From contig UQFM01000005.1 of assembly GCA_900540295.1 (NCBI GenBank), positions 1 to 54,189 of the forward strand: 54,189 bases of DNA. The letters are read 5' to 3'. A program made the position numbers and the translations under genes. The DNA comes from an uncultured Oscillospiraceae bacterium. GTDB lineage: Bacteria; Bacillota; Clostridia; Oscillospirales; Acutalibacteraceae. The notes beneath the pieces were generated by a model. That model saw only the letters and a list, made by a program, of their open reading frames with translations, had not been told where the DNA came from and did no database searches. How positions within the stretch are numbered: the first letter of the stretch is position 1; each line of letters opens with the position of its first letter. Shown here piece after piece: positions 25,543-34,072 of the stretch.

Positions 25543-27660
25543 ATGCAAAAAGCATATGGAGGGAAACGCACGGCAGGTGAATACACCGTTGCGCTGGCGG
25601 GGAATCCGAACGTCGGTAAAAGTACGGTGTTTAACGCTTTGACAGGTATGCGCCAGCATACAGGGAATTGGGCGGGCAAAACCGTCAGCAACGCCTACGG
25701 CAGTTACCGCTTCGGCGGGCAAACCTATACGCTGGTGGATTTACCGGGCACGTATTCTCTCCTGACGCGTTCCGAAGAAGAGGCGCACGCAGGCGGTTTT
25801 CTGTCTTCCCTGCAAAGCGATGCGGTTGCCGTTGTCTGCGATGCAACGTGTTTGACGCGCAACCTGCACTTGGTACTGCAAATAGCGGAACTGACGCCGA
25901 ATGTCGTGGTCTGTGTGAACCTGATGGACGAGGCAAAAAAGCGCGGACTGTACATTGATACCGAAGAATTAAGCCTGCGGCTGTCCCTGCCTGTTGTGCC
26001 TGTCACCGCACGCAGTAAGCAGGGGCTTCTGCGGCTGGAAGCGGAGATTGCACAGATGTGCCGCAGCAAAAATACACAGGGCTGTCAAACGGAATACCCC
26101 GCTTACATAGAAAAAGCGGTATTGCAGTTGGAAAGCGTTTTGCAGGGACTGCCCGATACGCACCTGCCGACGCGCGCCCTTGCGTTAAAACTGCTTCGCG
26201 ATGACGAAGCGGCGGTTCGGGAATACAAAGATTATTTTCATATAGATATTTACGAAAATGCGGAAACCCGCGCCAAAATTCAGAACATCAAAAAAAAACT
26301 TTCGGAAAACGGATTTTCCGAAAGCCGTATAGCCGAGGATATAGCGAGTGCGTTTGTCCACGCCGCCGAGGATTTGACGGCGGGCGTGATTACCGAAACG
26401 CATACCCGAAAGCGGGATTTTCAAAACACTGCCGACCGCATATTTTTAAGCCGAAAAACAGGCGTGCCCATCATGCTGCTTCTACTTCTTTTGGTGTTTT
26501 GGATTACGATTGTGGGTGCGAACTATCCTTCCTCTTTGCTCTCCGACGCCCTGTTTTCTTTACAGGATGTTTTGCTCGGACTTTGTGACCGTGTCGGCGT
26601 GTCGCCGTGGCTTCGGGATATGCTGGTGCTCGGCATGTACCGCGTGCTGGCTTGGGTCGTCGCCGTCATGCTGCCGCCGATGGCAATTTTCTTTCCTTTA
26701 TTCACACTGTTAGAAGATTTCGGATACTTACCGCGTGTGGCATTTCATCTGGACCATCATTTCCGCAAGGCAAATACCTGCGGGAAACAGGCGCTGACCA
26801 TGTGCATGGGATTTGGCTGTAACGCCGTGGGCGTAACGGGATGCCGTATTATCGATTCGCCGCGCGAACGGCTGGTCGCCGTGCTGACCAACAGCTTCGT
26901 GCCGTGCAACGGCAGATTCCCGACGTTGATTTCCATTATCACCATGTTTTTTCTCGGTGCGGCAAGCGGATTTACCGCCTCTGTACTGTCCAGCCTTTTG
27001 CTGACAGTGACCATTCTGTTTTCGGTATTCTGTACCTTCTTCGCATCTAAATTGCTGTCGAAAACCGTCTTAAAGGGCGTGCCGTCCTCGTTCACACTGG
27101 AATTGCCGCCCTACCGCCGTCCGCAGGTGCTCAAGGTGATTGTACGTTCCGTATTTGACCGCACTTTGTTTGTACTCGGTCGGGCGGTCAGCGTCGCCGC
27201 ACCCGCGGGAATTGTCATTTGGCTGTTTGCCAATATTCCGGTCGGCGACGGGACGCTTTTATCTGTCTGCGCGGATTTTTTAGACCCGTTTGCCGCACTG
27301 CTCGGCTTTGACGGCATTGTGCTTTTGGCGTTTATTTTGGGGTTGCCTGCCAACGAGATTGTGTTTCCCATCATCATTATGGCGTATATGGCGTCGGGCA
27401 GTATATTGGAGTTTGAATCGCTTACAGAACTGCGCACACTGCTTATTTCCAACGGCTGGACGGTAACCACCGCCATATCCGTTATGCTGTTCTCTTTAAT
27501 GCACTGGCCGTGCGCCACAACACTGATGACCGTAAAAAAAGAAACGAAATCCGTAAAATGGACCCTCGTTTCCCTGTGCCTACCGACGCTATTCGGCATG
27601 GGCGCCTGCTTTGTGTTCAATTTGCTCGTGAAACTGATTGCCTGCCTGACAGGCGGATAA
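25543..27660 (+). CDS. feoB: ferrous iron transporter B
   Basis: Membrane Fe(II) importer with an N-terminal G-protein domain. It has 705 residues. G1 is GNPNVGKST (20-28), G2/switch I is GNWAGKTV, G3 is DLPGTYS, G4 is NLMDEAKK. Two Gate-type repeats follow (GFGCNAVGVTGCRI and the later LPANEIVFPI). GAGGTG precedes the ATG. It fits an anaerobe that takes up ferrous iron. No FeoC or small Cys-rich Feo partner is seen downstream. Confidence 0.96.
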   Translation: MQKAYGGKRTAGEYTVALAGNPNVGKSTVFNALTGMRQHTGNWAGKTVSNAYGSYRFGGQTYTLVDLPGTYSLLTRSEEEAHAGGFLSSLQSDAVAVVCDATCLTRNLHLVLQIAELTPNVVVCVNLMDEAKKRGLYIDTEELSLRLSLPVVPVTARSKQGLLRLEAEIAQMCRSKNTQGCQTEYPAYIEKAVLQLESVLQGLPDTHLPTRALALKLLRDDEAAVREYKDYFHIDIYENAETRAKIQNIKKKLSENGFSESRIAEDIASAFVHAAEDLTAGVITETHTRKRDFQNTADRIFLSRKTGVPIMLLLLLLVFWITIVGANYPSSLLSDALFSLQDVLLGLCDRVGVSPWLRDMLVLGMYRVLAWVVAVMLPPMAIFFPLFTLLEDFGYLPRVAFHLDHHFRKANTCGKQALTMCMGFGCNAVGVTGCRIIDSPRERLVAVLTNSFVPCNGRFPTLISIITMFFLGAASGFTASVLSSLLLTVTILFSVFCTFFASKLLSKTVLKGVPSSFTLELPPYRRPQVLKVIVRSVFDRTLFVLGRAVSVAAPAGIVIWLFANIPVGDGTLLSVCADFLDPFAALLGFDGIVLLAFILGLPANEIVFPIIIMAYMASGSILEFESLTELRTLLISNGWTVTTAISVMLFSLMHWPCATTLMTVKKETKSVKWTLVSLCLPTLFGMGACFVFNLLVKLIACLTGG

Positions 27661-27701
27661 ATGCGTTTTGTCTTGTGTACAATGATAAATACAGATTAAA
27701 A

Positions 27702-27734
27702 AAAGCCCAATGTGTTTACACATTGGGCTTTGTG
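27702..27734. terminator. bidirectional terminator
   Basis: Stem AAAGCCCAATGTG / CACATTGGGCTTT with a TTTA loop and flanking A and T runs, between converging feoB and the HTH gene. Confidence 0.9.
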
Positions 27735-27739
27735 TTTTT

Positions 27740-28117
27740 TCAAAGCGTCTTTTTACTTTCGCGTAGAACTGTTTCCACTCTTTCTAACATCTGTTCCACC
27801 ATGACCCGCTCATAGCTTTTTTGTGCTTCGCCGCGGGAACCTAAATAACTGGACCGTGTCAGCATTTCTAAACCGACACCAATCATCAAAAGTTCCCCGC
27901 GCGTAACAGGAAAGGAGACAGGTACGTTATTCCGCTCCCATGCTTTGGCTTGGGCTTCACATTTTCGGATTCCGCGCAAAGCGTTTCTATACCGTTCACG
28001 AGCCGCGGATGGGCTGATGCCGAGTTGTTCGGCAATTTGCGGGAAAGACAGATTCTGCTCGCGGAGCAGATATGCCTCTTTTTGTTTTTCCGAAATCAGC
28101 AAAAACTTGTTTTCCAT
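27740..28117 (-). CDS. sigma-70 region 4-like HTH protein
   Basis: A 125-residue protein whose first 60 residues (ISEKQKEAYLLREQNLSFPQ, IAEQLGISPSAARERYRNAL) form a sigma region 4-type helix-turn-helix. The rest is helical with no known domain. It may be a small regulator of phage or plasmid type. AAGGGAG precedes the ATG. It lies 19 bases downstream of an Xre gene on the same strand, so the two are probably an operon. Confidence 0.75.
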   Translation of the reverse strand: MENKFLLISEKQKEAYLLREQNLSFPQIAEQLGISPSAARERYRNALRGIRKCEAQAKAWERNNVPVSFPVTRGELLMIGVGLEMLTRSSYLGSRGEAQKSYERVMVEQMLERVETVLRESKKTL

Positions 28118-28136
28118 AAAAATCTCCCTTGTAAGA

Positions 28137-28379
28137 TTATTTCAGATTGGTATCCATAAAAAATTCATCGAATGTGCAGTTATACAGCATCTTCAATTCC
28201 GTTAAAACATTCACGGGGACATTTAACCGACCTTCCTCGTATTTTTGGTAGGTTGACCGACCTACATCACAGGAACGCCTCTGCAATTCTGAACACAGTC
28301 CCTCTTGGGAAAAACCGTGGTCGTTCCGCAAACGTCGGAGATTGATGCCCAAATTTGAATTTCGTTTCAGTTTTTGCAT
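28137..28379 (-). CDS. Xre family transcriptional regulator
   Basis: An 80-residue helix-turn-helix protein: LGINLRRLRNDHGFSQEGLC is the first half of the HTH_3 fold and STYQKYEEGRLNVPVNVLTE the recognition part. AAGGA lies just before the ATG. It probably represses its own promoter, and a TTGATA-N8-TATCAA palindrome lies about 90 bases upstream. Confidence 0.8.
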   Translation of the reverse strand: MQKLKRNSNLGINLRRLRNDHGFSQEGLCSELQRRSCDVGRSTYQKYEEGRLNVPVNVLTELKMLYNCTFDEFFMDTNLK

Positions 28380-28464
28380 CCGTCCTTAACCTCGCAAAAA
28401 TTCGGCACCTTTTGACCGTTGTCGTCTTTTTTATCTTCATTTTATATGAAAAAACGGAAAAATG

Positions 28465-28484
28465 TTGATACCTATACATATCAA
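28465..28484. promoter_or_regulatory. candidate operator palindrome
   Basis: TTGATA, eight bases, TATCAA, in the AT-rich region upstream of the Xre gene at 28379. A possible site for that regulator; not matched to a known consensus. Confidence 0.4.
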
Positions 28485-28534
28485 TTTCGATTATAGCGAA
28501 ATTTGTGTGATTTTTTTGTGTGTACTGTGTGCGG

Positions 28535-28795
28535 TTACCGATTTTGTTTGGTATCGGCAGTCGGATTTGACGGTGCATCGGGAATGAATTCCAACAGTTC
28601 ACCGATTTCACAGTGAAAGGCGGTACACAGTCTCGCCAGAACATCCACATCTAACCGCATAACCGTATTGTTGCAGTAGCGATTCAACTGTGTTCTTTGC
28701 AATTCAGCCCGATAACAAAGCTTGCTTTTGCTGATGCCTGTTTTTGCAACCAACTCCGCAATATGTATTTGTATGTGACCGTACGAATTATCCAT
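28535..28795 (-). CDS. Xre family regulator
   Basis: An 86-residue HTH protein of the short Xre type: IHIAELVAKTGISKSKLCYR, AELQRTQLNRYCNNTVMRLD, then VDVLARLCTAFHCEIGELLE. The C-terminal tail is short and polar. No ribosome binding site is clear. It stands alone on the minus strand, divergent from another Xre gene across a 342-base gap with operators. Confidence 0.78.
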   Translation of the reverse strand: MDNSYGHIQIHIAELVAKTGISKSKLCYRAELQRTQLNRYCNNTVMRLDVDVLARLCTAFHCEIGELLEFIPDAPSNPTADTKQNR

Positions 28796-28908
28796 GTATT
28801 TACCTGCCGCTGTATCAAATTTTTTATGTTGCCAATGAAATATAGTTCGTATTTTCGAAATATGCCGTTTTGTTTTAGATTATACGGGATGCCGAATTAC
28901 GGCTTCAC

Positions 28909-28966
28909 CGTAGGATTATACAGGTTTTCGGTCTGCTCGGACGATTTGTGAATCGCCCCTACGGTT
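28909..28966. repeat. degenerate REP-like element (R family)
   Basis: CCGTAGG at one end and CCCCTACGG at the other, with an R-type stem CGATTTGTGAATCG inside. It lies in the 28796-29137 gap, which otherwise holds the operators below and no gene. Confidence 0.65.
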
Positions 28967-29019
28967 GTCATAGCAATTAGAGCATGCCTTTTGAACAGAT
29001 AAGGTTGTGAATACCCCAT

Positions 29020-29098
29020 CGAAAATAAGCGATTATCGCTTATTTTCGGTATATTATAAGCGTATTTCGCTTAAAAGTCAATAAGCTGTTTTCGCTTA
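29020..29098 (+). promoter_or_regulatory. three operator palindromes upstream of an Xre gene
   Basis: Three sites share TAAGC-N7-GCTTA: 29026-29042, 29057-29073 and 29082-29098. The first is the centre of a 29-base perfect palindrome (29020-29048). Their centres are 31 and 25 bases apart, and they end 39 bases before the ATG at 29138. The layout is that of an autoregulated repressor; the divergent Xre gene may also respond. Confidence 0.7.
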
Positions 29099-29137
29099 TA
29101 GTAAAATAAACTTATTATATAGGAAGGAAATATTTGT

Positions 29138-29359
29138 ATGGCACTTTCAAACAGATTACGGGATTTACGCGAAGAAGAATCCAAAAGCCAAACTGAAATG
29201 GCTGCTTTTTTAAATATCCATCAAACTACATTATCAAAATATGAGAACGGCACCATTGACATCCCGACAGAGATTTTATGTACATTAGCAGACTATTATA
29301 AAACGTCAACAGATTTTATTTTGATGCGAACCAGTGAAAGAAATCCATATAAAGAATAA
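29138..29359 (+). CDS. Xre family transcriptional regulator
   Basis: A 73-residue, single-domain HTH_3 repressor: LSNRLRDLREEESKSQTEMA, AFLNIHQTTLSKYENGTIDI, then PTEILCTLADYYKTSTDFIL. This is phage cI/SinR-like and complete. AGGAAGGA lies about 10 bases before the ATG. The three palindromes upstream are probably its own operators. The region is AT-rich compared with its neighbours and may be a remnant of a mobile element. Confidence 0.85.
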   Translation: MALSNRLRDLREEESKSQTEMAAFLNIHQTTLSKYENGTIDIPTEILCTLADYYKTSTDFILMRTSERNPYKE

Positions 29360-29442
29360 TTCGTAATTGCATGCTCATGCCGTATTGCTGTTAAAAACCT
29401 AAGGGCGGGCATGGAAACCAGCTATCTACGGATTGGTACAGG

Positions 29443-29524
29443 CTTGTCATCTGCGCACATCGAAGAATCTCACACGGCACAGGGTAAACAAAAAACCCGT
29501 CTGCAAAATGCAGACGGGTTTTTA
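29443..29524. terminator. S repeat followed by bidirectional terminator
   Basis: An S unit (CTTGTCAT...CGAAGAATCTCAC, 29443-29473) runs into a terminator with stem AAAACCCGTCTGCA / TGCAGACGGGTTTT (29490-29524) between the converging Xre and aldolase genes. Confidence 0.85.
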
Positions 29525-29548
29525 TACATTTAAAGCAATGACCGAAGT

Positions 29549-30772
29549 TTATTTCTTTGCCTGCTTGGAATACTTTTGCAGGTAAATGAAACGCATCAAA
29601 TGAGTCTCAATCGGGTTAATCGGCTTGCCCGAATAGAACAGCTTTTTGCCGATTTCGGTTTTACAGCCTTTTTCCATAACCATTTCAACCGCAGTCGCGT
29701 CATATTCACTGCCCGCCACGCAAAGCGCACCGTTGTTTGCAAGCAAAACGGCGTTTCTGCCCTTGAGCGCACGTGCAACCTTTTTAGAGGTTTTCAGCGT
29801 ATTGTTCGGGTTGAATACGGCGTTTTTCACCGTCACGCCGACCAACTGGGCAAAGTCGTCGAGCAACGGTTTCATAACCTTGTTGGTTTTGGAAATCGCC
29901 ATGACCTCGGGGCTTTGGTTGTGCACAATGTAATTAACATCCTTGCGCTTTTTGTAAATGGCTCTGTGCAGTTCTGCGGAAGCAGGCATATCCTCGCCCG
30001 CAACCAATTCGCCGCTCTTAATGTCGATACGGACAATTTCACCGTCGCCGTTCACCGCGGAAATGTTGAACACACTGCCGTCACGCTCGCTGTTATATGC
30101 ATCGAACTTTACGGCAGAAGCAAGCTTTTTGTTCTCGAATTTATCGGCGATATAGCCGTAAACCGTTTCTAAGCCTTCTGCAACCGCGCCTGTCCATTCG
30201 TGATATTTGTTGGTGATGAAGTGTGCGCAGACGTTTTCCAATTCTGCCGCAACCGCGAATGCATCCTCATAGCTTTCGCCCATGCAAAGCGCGCCGTGAT
30301 GTGCCATGATAACCGCTTTGGAATCGCTTCTCTGAATCGCCGCGACCACGCCTGCACGCAATTTGCCTGTGCCCGGCAGACCGTAGGACGCCAACGGCAC
30401 GTTGTCGCCGATGACCTCTGCGCTCTTTGCGGGGACCGCGTTAATATCAAAGCCCAATGCGCTGACAACGGACGCCTGCATCTGATGGGTATGAATGACG
30501 AAATTCACTTCGGGGCGCAGTTTATAGGCTTCTGCGTGGATGCCTTTTTCCGAAGAGGGTTTTACATCGCCGTCATAGGAAAGGTCATCCATATTGACCA
30601 AAACAATTTCGTCGGGCGTCAAATCCTCATACGCTCTGCCCGAGGGGGTGATTACAAACTGCTTGTCATCAATACGGCAGGAAATGTTGCCCCATGTTCT
30701 GGCAATCAGCCCCGATGCAACAACCTCTTTGCCCGCTTTGATAACGAGTTCTTTTGCTGCCTGAATCTCCAT
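29549..30772 (-). CDS. tandem class II aldolase/adducin protein
   Basis: A 407-residue fusion of two class II aldolase domains (about 1-205 and 225-400). Domain 1 looks active: catalytic Glu76 in SSEKGIHAE, zinc ligands His94 and His96 (HTH) and His159 (HHGALC). In domain 2 the matching positions read HNQ and NNGALC and the Glu is lost, so it has probably become structural or regulatory. Class II aldolases cleave phosphorylated or free hydroxyketones; the substrate here is unknown. GAGGAG precedes the ATG. It is downstream of, and probably co-transcribed with, a class III aminotransferase. Confidence 0.88.
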   Translation of the reverse strand: MEIQAAKELVIKAGKEVVASGLIARTWGNISCRIDDKQFVITPSGRAYEDLTPDEIVLVNMDDLSYDGDVKPSSEKGIHAEAYKLRPEVNFVIHTHQMQASVVSALGFDINAVPAKSAEVIGDNVPLASYGLPGTGKLRAGVVAAIQRSDSKAVIMAHHGALCMGESYEDAFAVAAELENVCAHFITNKYHEWTGAVAEGLETVYGYIADKFENKKLASAVKFDAYNSERDGSVFNISAVNGDGEIVRIDIKSGELVAGEDMPASAELHRAIYKKRKDVNYIVHNQSPEVMAISKTNKVMKPLLDDFAQLVGVTVKNAVFNPNNTLKTSKKVARALKGRNAVLLANNGALCVAGSEYDATAVEMVMEKGCKTEIGKKLFYSGKPINPIETHLMRFIYLQKYSKQAKK

Positions 30773-30798
30773 GATTTTCTCCTCTCTGCGGATTCACA

Positions 30799-30827
30799 GC
30801 AGGGGTGGAAAAAGCTCCCACCCCTGC
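30799..30827 (-). other. intercistronic stem-loop
   Basis: Perfect 10-pair stem GCAGGGGTGG / CCACCCCTGC in the 75-base gap between the aminotransferase and aldolase genes, without a T run. It may stabilise the upstream mRNA or set the expression ratio of the two genes. Confidence 0.6.
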
Positions 30828-30847
30828 CGATTGAATCAGATGTTAAT

Positions 30848-32335
30848 TTATGCTTCGGGTTTGATTGCAACGTTTGCGAATACTTTGTCGAAGCAAGCGA
30901 GCGCCTGGTCGATCATCTTCGGTGTGTATGCCGCAGATGTGTACAGACGGCTGCCTGCCAATGTAACCAGACCTTCCGCCATGTAAGCGCAGCCCATGTG
31001 GGTCATTTCGGTCTTTCTCTCGGAGGTTGCGCTCAGCACGCCCGGAATTGTCCACGGTTTCTTCCAATTGATGCTGTAATGCATCGTACCGACGGTTTCG
31101 AGGTGGCAGATAGAGCCTTCGTTCCAAACCACGAACGGCAGGTTGTATTTGCCGACCAATTCTTTCAGACCCTTGGTCAGGCGGTCGCCCATCTGACCCG
31201 CCTTCTGGCAGGCATTGGTCTTGTCGATTTCTTCCAGGGTATAGTAACCTGCACAGCAGGACAGCGGGTTCGCCGTCATTGTACCGCCGGTGAACGCCTT
31301 GTGAATCTTCTTGTCGCCGGTGGAGTCGAGACCCGCGCCGAGGTATTTCATGTATTCCTTCTTGCCGCCGAGGCCGCCCGCACCCGGGTAGCCGCCTGCG
31401 ATAACCTTACCGAAGATGGTGAGGTCGGGCGATACGCCGAAGTAGCCCTGTGCGCCCGCCATACCGATACGGAAGCCTGTAACAACCTCATCGAATACGA
31501 GGAGTGCGCCGTATTTGCGGCAAAGTCTTTCAACGCCCTTATTGAAGTCATAGGGAACGGGTGTGGTACCGCTTTCGGGACCGACAGGCTCAATGAAGAC
31601 AGCCGCTGTGCCGCCGCGAAGCTGGTTCAGACGAAGCTTTCTCTCAAGGTCATCAAGGTCGCCAGGGAAGAATTCCTGTGTATGCTTGAAGAGATACAGC
31701 GGAACGCCGTGTGCCTGTGTGAATTTGGAACCGGGCACGCGGATGCCGTAACCGAGCTGGTCGGACCAGCCGTGGTATGCGCCGCCCATTTTCAGGATGT
31801 TTTTGTTGCCGGTTGCCAAACGCGCAACACGGACAGCCGTCATACAAGCCTCTGTACCCGAGCCCTGCATGCGGAACATATCAACGGTTTCCACGCTGTC
31901 GGAAATCTTCTTTGCAAGTTTGTATTCAAACTCATGGAAAAGACCTGTGGAAGGACCGCAGGTGTTGAGAAGGTCAAAAACCTGCTCGCGGACAACCTTC
32001 GGGTTAGAACCGAGAACCGTAGGACCGCCTGCCTGCAAAAAGTCAAAATACTTATTGCCGTCTGCGTCATAGAGATATGCGCCGTCCGCCTTTGTGAATG
32101 CAAGCGGGAACGGATAGTTGAAAGCCAAGTTGTGCTGTACGCCGCCGGGAATAATCTCGCGTGCCTGCGTATACAGTTCCTTAGACTTTACGCACTTCTT
32201 TTCATAATACTCTTCTTCGTACTTTTTCAGTACGTCGGGCTTAATGGTGTAAATCGGTTTTGCAATCAACTCATCAAGCTCTTTGTTGACAGCTGCGGCG
32301 TCATGATACTCCGCAATGGAAAATCTGGTATCCAT
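30848..32335 (-). CDS. class III PLP aminotransferase (GSA aminomutase-like)
   Basis: A 495-residue fold-type I enzyme closest in pattern to glutamate-1-semialdehyde 2,1-aminomutase. IPGGVQHN, MQGSGTEACMTAVRVAR, LVFDEVVTGFR and FGKVIAGGYPGAGG (PLP lysine) are visible. It is longer than HemL (about 430), with an extra N-terminal arm of roughly 50 residues, and no other haem gene is adjacent. An aminotransferase or aminomutase acting on an unknown substrate is more likely than HemL. The ATG at 32335 follows GGAGG. It leads an operon with the tandem aldolase and sits beside vitamin B6 salvage genes. Confidence 0.85.
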   Translation of the reverse strand: MDTRFSIAEYHDAAAVNKELDELIAKPIYTIKPDVLKKYEEEYYEKKCVKSKELYTQAREIIPGGVQHNLAFNYPFPLAFTKADGAYLYDADGNKYFDFLQAGGPTVLGSNPKVVREQVFDLLNTCGPSTGLFHEFEYKLAKKISDSVETVDMFRMQGSGTEACMTAVRVARLATGNKNILKMGGAYHGWSDQLGYGIRVPGSKFTQAHGVPLYLFKHTQEFFPGDLDDLERKLRLNQLRGGTAAVFIEPVGPESGTTPVPYDFNKGVERLCRKYGALLVFDEVVTGFRIGMAGAQGYFGVSPDLTIFGKVIAGGYPGAGGLGGKKEYMKYLGAGLDSTGDKKIHKAFTGGTMTANPLSCCAGYYTLEEIDKTNACQKAGQMGDRLTKGLKELVGKYNLPFVVWNEGSICHLETVGTMHYSINWKKPWTIPGVLSATSERKTEMTHMGCAYMAEGLVTLAGSRLYTSAAYTPKMIDQALACFDKVFANVAIKPEA

Positions 32336-32385
32336 GCTTGGTTTCCTCCAACTCTTTATTTCTGATTTTTTCTCAAAACACGAAA

Positions 32386-32433
32386 GTGAATTGATATTCA
32401 CTTGCATTATACCATAAAATCACACGATGTCAA
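32386..32433 (-). promoter_or_regulatory. consensus promoter and operator of the aminotransferase operon
   Basis: Minus strand: TTGACA (32433-32428), 16 bases, TATAAT (32411-32406), both perfect consensus. A 16-base palindrome GTGAATTGATATTCAC (32386-32401) covers the expected transcript start, where a repressor could block. Confidence 0.8.
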
Positions 32434-32498
32434 CGCTTTTTTTCGTGAAAATTGCAGAGATGTACAATTTTTTCTTGCGTATAGACGGATTTTGACTA

Positions 32499-32539
32499 TA
32501 TCTAAGCGGTTGGGAATCGTTATAGATAATTTATATCTA
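32499..32539. promoter_or_regulatory. repeated TATCTA sites
   Basis: Palindrome TAGATA-N5-TATCTA at 32523-32539 plus a further TATCTA at 32499-32504, between the aminotransferase promoter and the end of the MocR gene. A weak hairpin (TATCCGA/TCGGATA, 32563-32607) next to it may terminate the MocR gene. Confidence 0.35.
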
Positions 32540-32631
32540 AACTGGTTGTGCTCAAGGTGACTTATCCGAGAAACGGCATAAGCCAAGACGCGGATTTCTT
32601 TCGGATATGGTTACAGTATGCATCGGGGGCG

Positions 32632-33960
32632 TCAGCCCGCAGAAATTTCCCGCAGGATATGTAAGGCGCGCTGAAACTCCGTACTGCGGACGCCCGAACA
32701 CGATAAAAAAAGCAGACAGCCGTTTTCCGTATCGGCAGCACGCACGGCAATGCCCTTTTGCGCTGCAAGGCGGATAAGTGCGGCGGCGGACAGCGGCGTC
32801 TGTATATTTGCGCGTACAGTAAAGCCTGTTTTGCTGATTCGCTTTGCCTGTGCGCCGAATATACTGCGCACAGCCGCTTCCAAATCGGCAGTCTTTTGCT
32901 CGTAAAGCCGTCTGACTTTACGGATTTGACTTGCCAAATGCCCGTCGCGAATGAATTGACACAGCGCAATCTGCTCCGCTTTTGAGGCGGTTTGGTTGTA
33001 GAGGGCGGCAATTTCGCGGTAGCGGCGCAGGAACCCGTCGTGCAATACCATGAAGCTCAAACGGATGGATGGCAGTAAAAGGCGGGAAAATGTGCCGAGA
33101 TAGATTACATGCTGTCCGCCGTCCAAGCCTTGTAAGGCGGGGGCGGGACGCCCGAAATAGGCAAATTCGTTGTCGTAGTCGTCTTCAATCAACAGCGTAC
33201 CGTGTTCGGCGGCGGATTTGAGCAGTGCAATGCGCGCTTGTGTCGGCATGACGTCGCCGTGGCGGTTCACGTGGGAAGGCGATATGTAAAGTACATCAGC
33301 CTTACTCTCTTTTTCTGTAATGCCGAAACCGTGGTCGCGGAAAATGGCCATGCCCTGCGCAAATTCTCGGTCTCGAAAAGCGATTGTGTGCTGTTCTTTC
33401 AGAATCGCGCACAAAATGTGCAAAAGGCTTTGCACGCCTGCGCCGATTACGATATTTTCCGCGGTACAAATCACATTGCGTTTTTCGGTAATATATTGCG
33501 CCACTGCCGCACGCAAATCGTATTCGCCCTGCACCTCGCCGTAGGAGAGCATGCGCGCATCCTGCCGAAGCGCACTTTTCAAATACCGTTTCCATAAACC
33601 AAAGTCAAAGCTTTCGGGGTCTGCGGAAAGCGAGGAAAAATCATAGCGCACAAAAGGTGTTTGTTCGGCGGGGGCAGACGGCTTTTTTGCGGGGGGACGG
33701 AAATACAAATCGGTTACATAATAGCCGCTTTGCGGTTTAGACACAATATAGCCGTCCGCGCAAAGCTGGAAATATGCCGCTTCCGCAGTCGTGCGGCTGA
33801 CAGACAGGGATTCCGCACAGCGGCGAATGGACGGCAGTTTGCGGTTCGGCGGCAATTTGCCGCTTGTAATCAATGCTTTATAATAGGTATATATCTGCAT
33901 ATACAGCGGAATGTCGGAATTCAACAGCGGGGAAAACGCCGCAAAATTTTGTGTATTCAT
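32632..33960 (-). CDS. pdxR: MocR/PdxR-type transcriptional regulator
   Basis: A 442-residue GntR-HTH plus aminotransferase-fold regulator. The winged helix (about 13-80) includes LPSIRRCAESLSVSRTTAEA. The aminotransferase-like part keeps LIEDDYDNEF and GTFSRLLLPSIRL. In this family the residue after GTFS is the lysine that holds PLP; here it is Arg293. It is divergent from a pyridoxal kinase and an ECF S component, the classic context of PdxR, which controls B6 supply. AAGGGG precedes the ATG. The divergent region (33961-34072) is AT-rich, with an ACATACATGTATG palindrome near the kinase start. Confidence 0.85.
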   Translation of the reverse strand: MNTQNFAAFSPLLNSDIPLYMQIYTYYKALITSGKLPPNRKLPSIRRCAESLSVSRTTAEAAYFQLCADGYIVSKPQSGYYVTDLYFRPPAKKPSAPAEQTPFVRYDFSSLSADPESFDFGLWKRYLKSALRQDARMLSYGEVQGEYDLRAAVAQYITEKRNVICTAENIVIGAGVQSLLHILCAILKEQHTIAFRDREFAQGMAIFRDHGFGITEKESKADVLYISPSHVNRHGDVMPTQARIALLKSAAEHGTLLIEDDYDNEFAYFGRPAPALQGLDGGQHVIYLGTFSRLLLPSIRLSFMVLHDGFLRRYREIAALYNQTASKAEQIALCQFIRDGHLASQIRKVRRLYEQKTADLEAAVRSIFGAQAKRISKTGFTVRANIQTPLSAAALIRLAAQKGIAVRAADTENGCLLFLSCSGVRSTEFQRALHILREISAG

Positions 33961-34072
33961 AAACTGACCCCTTAAAAAAATGTAAATTTGTGTATTTTCA
34001 CAATGACAACTTTGCTATATTATATACGAAAACATACATGTATGCAAGGTGTAGTGCAAAGGAGTGAATGCC

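Noticed and set aside
30848..32335. HemL (glutamate-1-semialdehyde aminomutase for haem)
   Set aside because: Extra N-terminal length, aldolase partner and lack of hemA, B, C or D nearby make a haem role unlikely.
30200..32365. 721-codon plus-strand frame opposite the aldolase and aminotransferase
   Set aside because: It spans two well-supported minus-strand genes and their gap, has Cys/Arg/His-rich composition without domains, and has no ribosome binding site.
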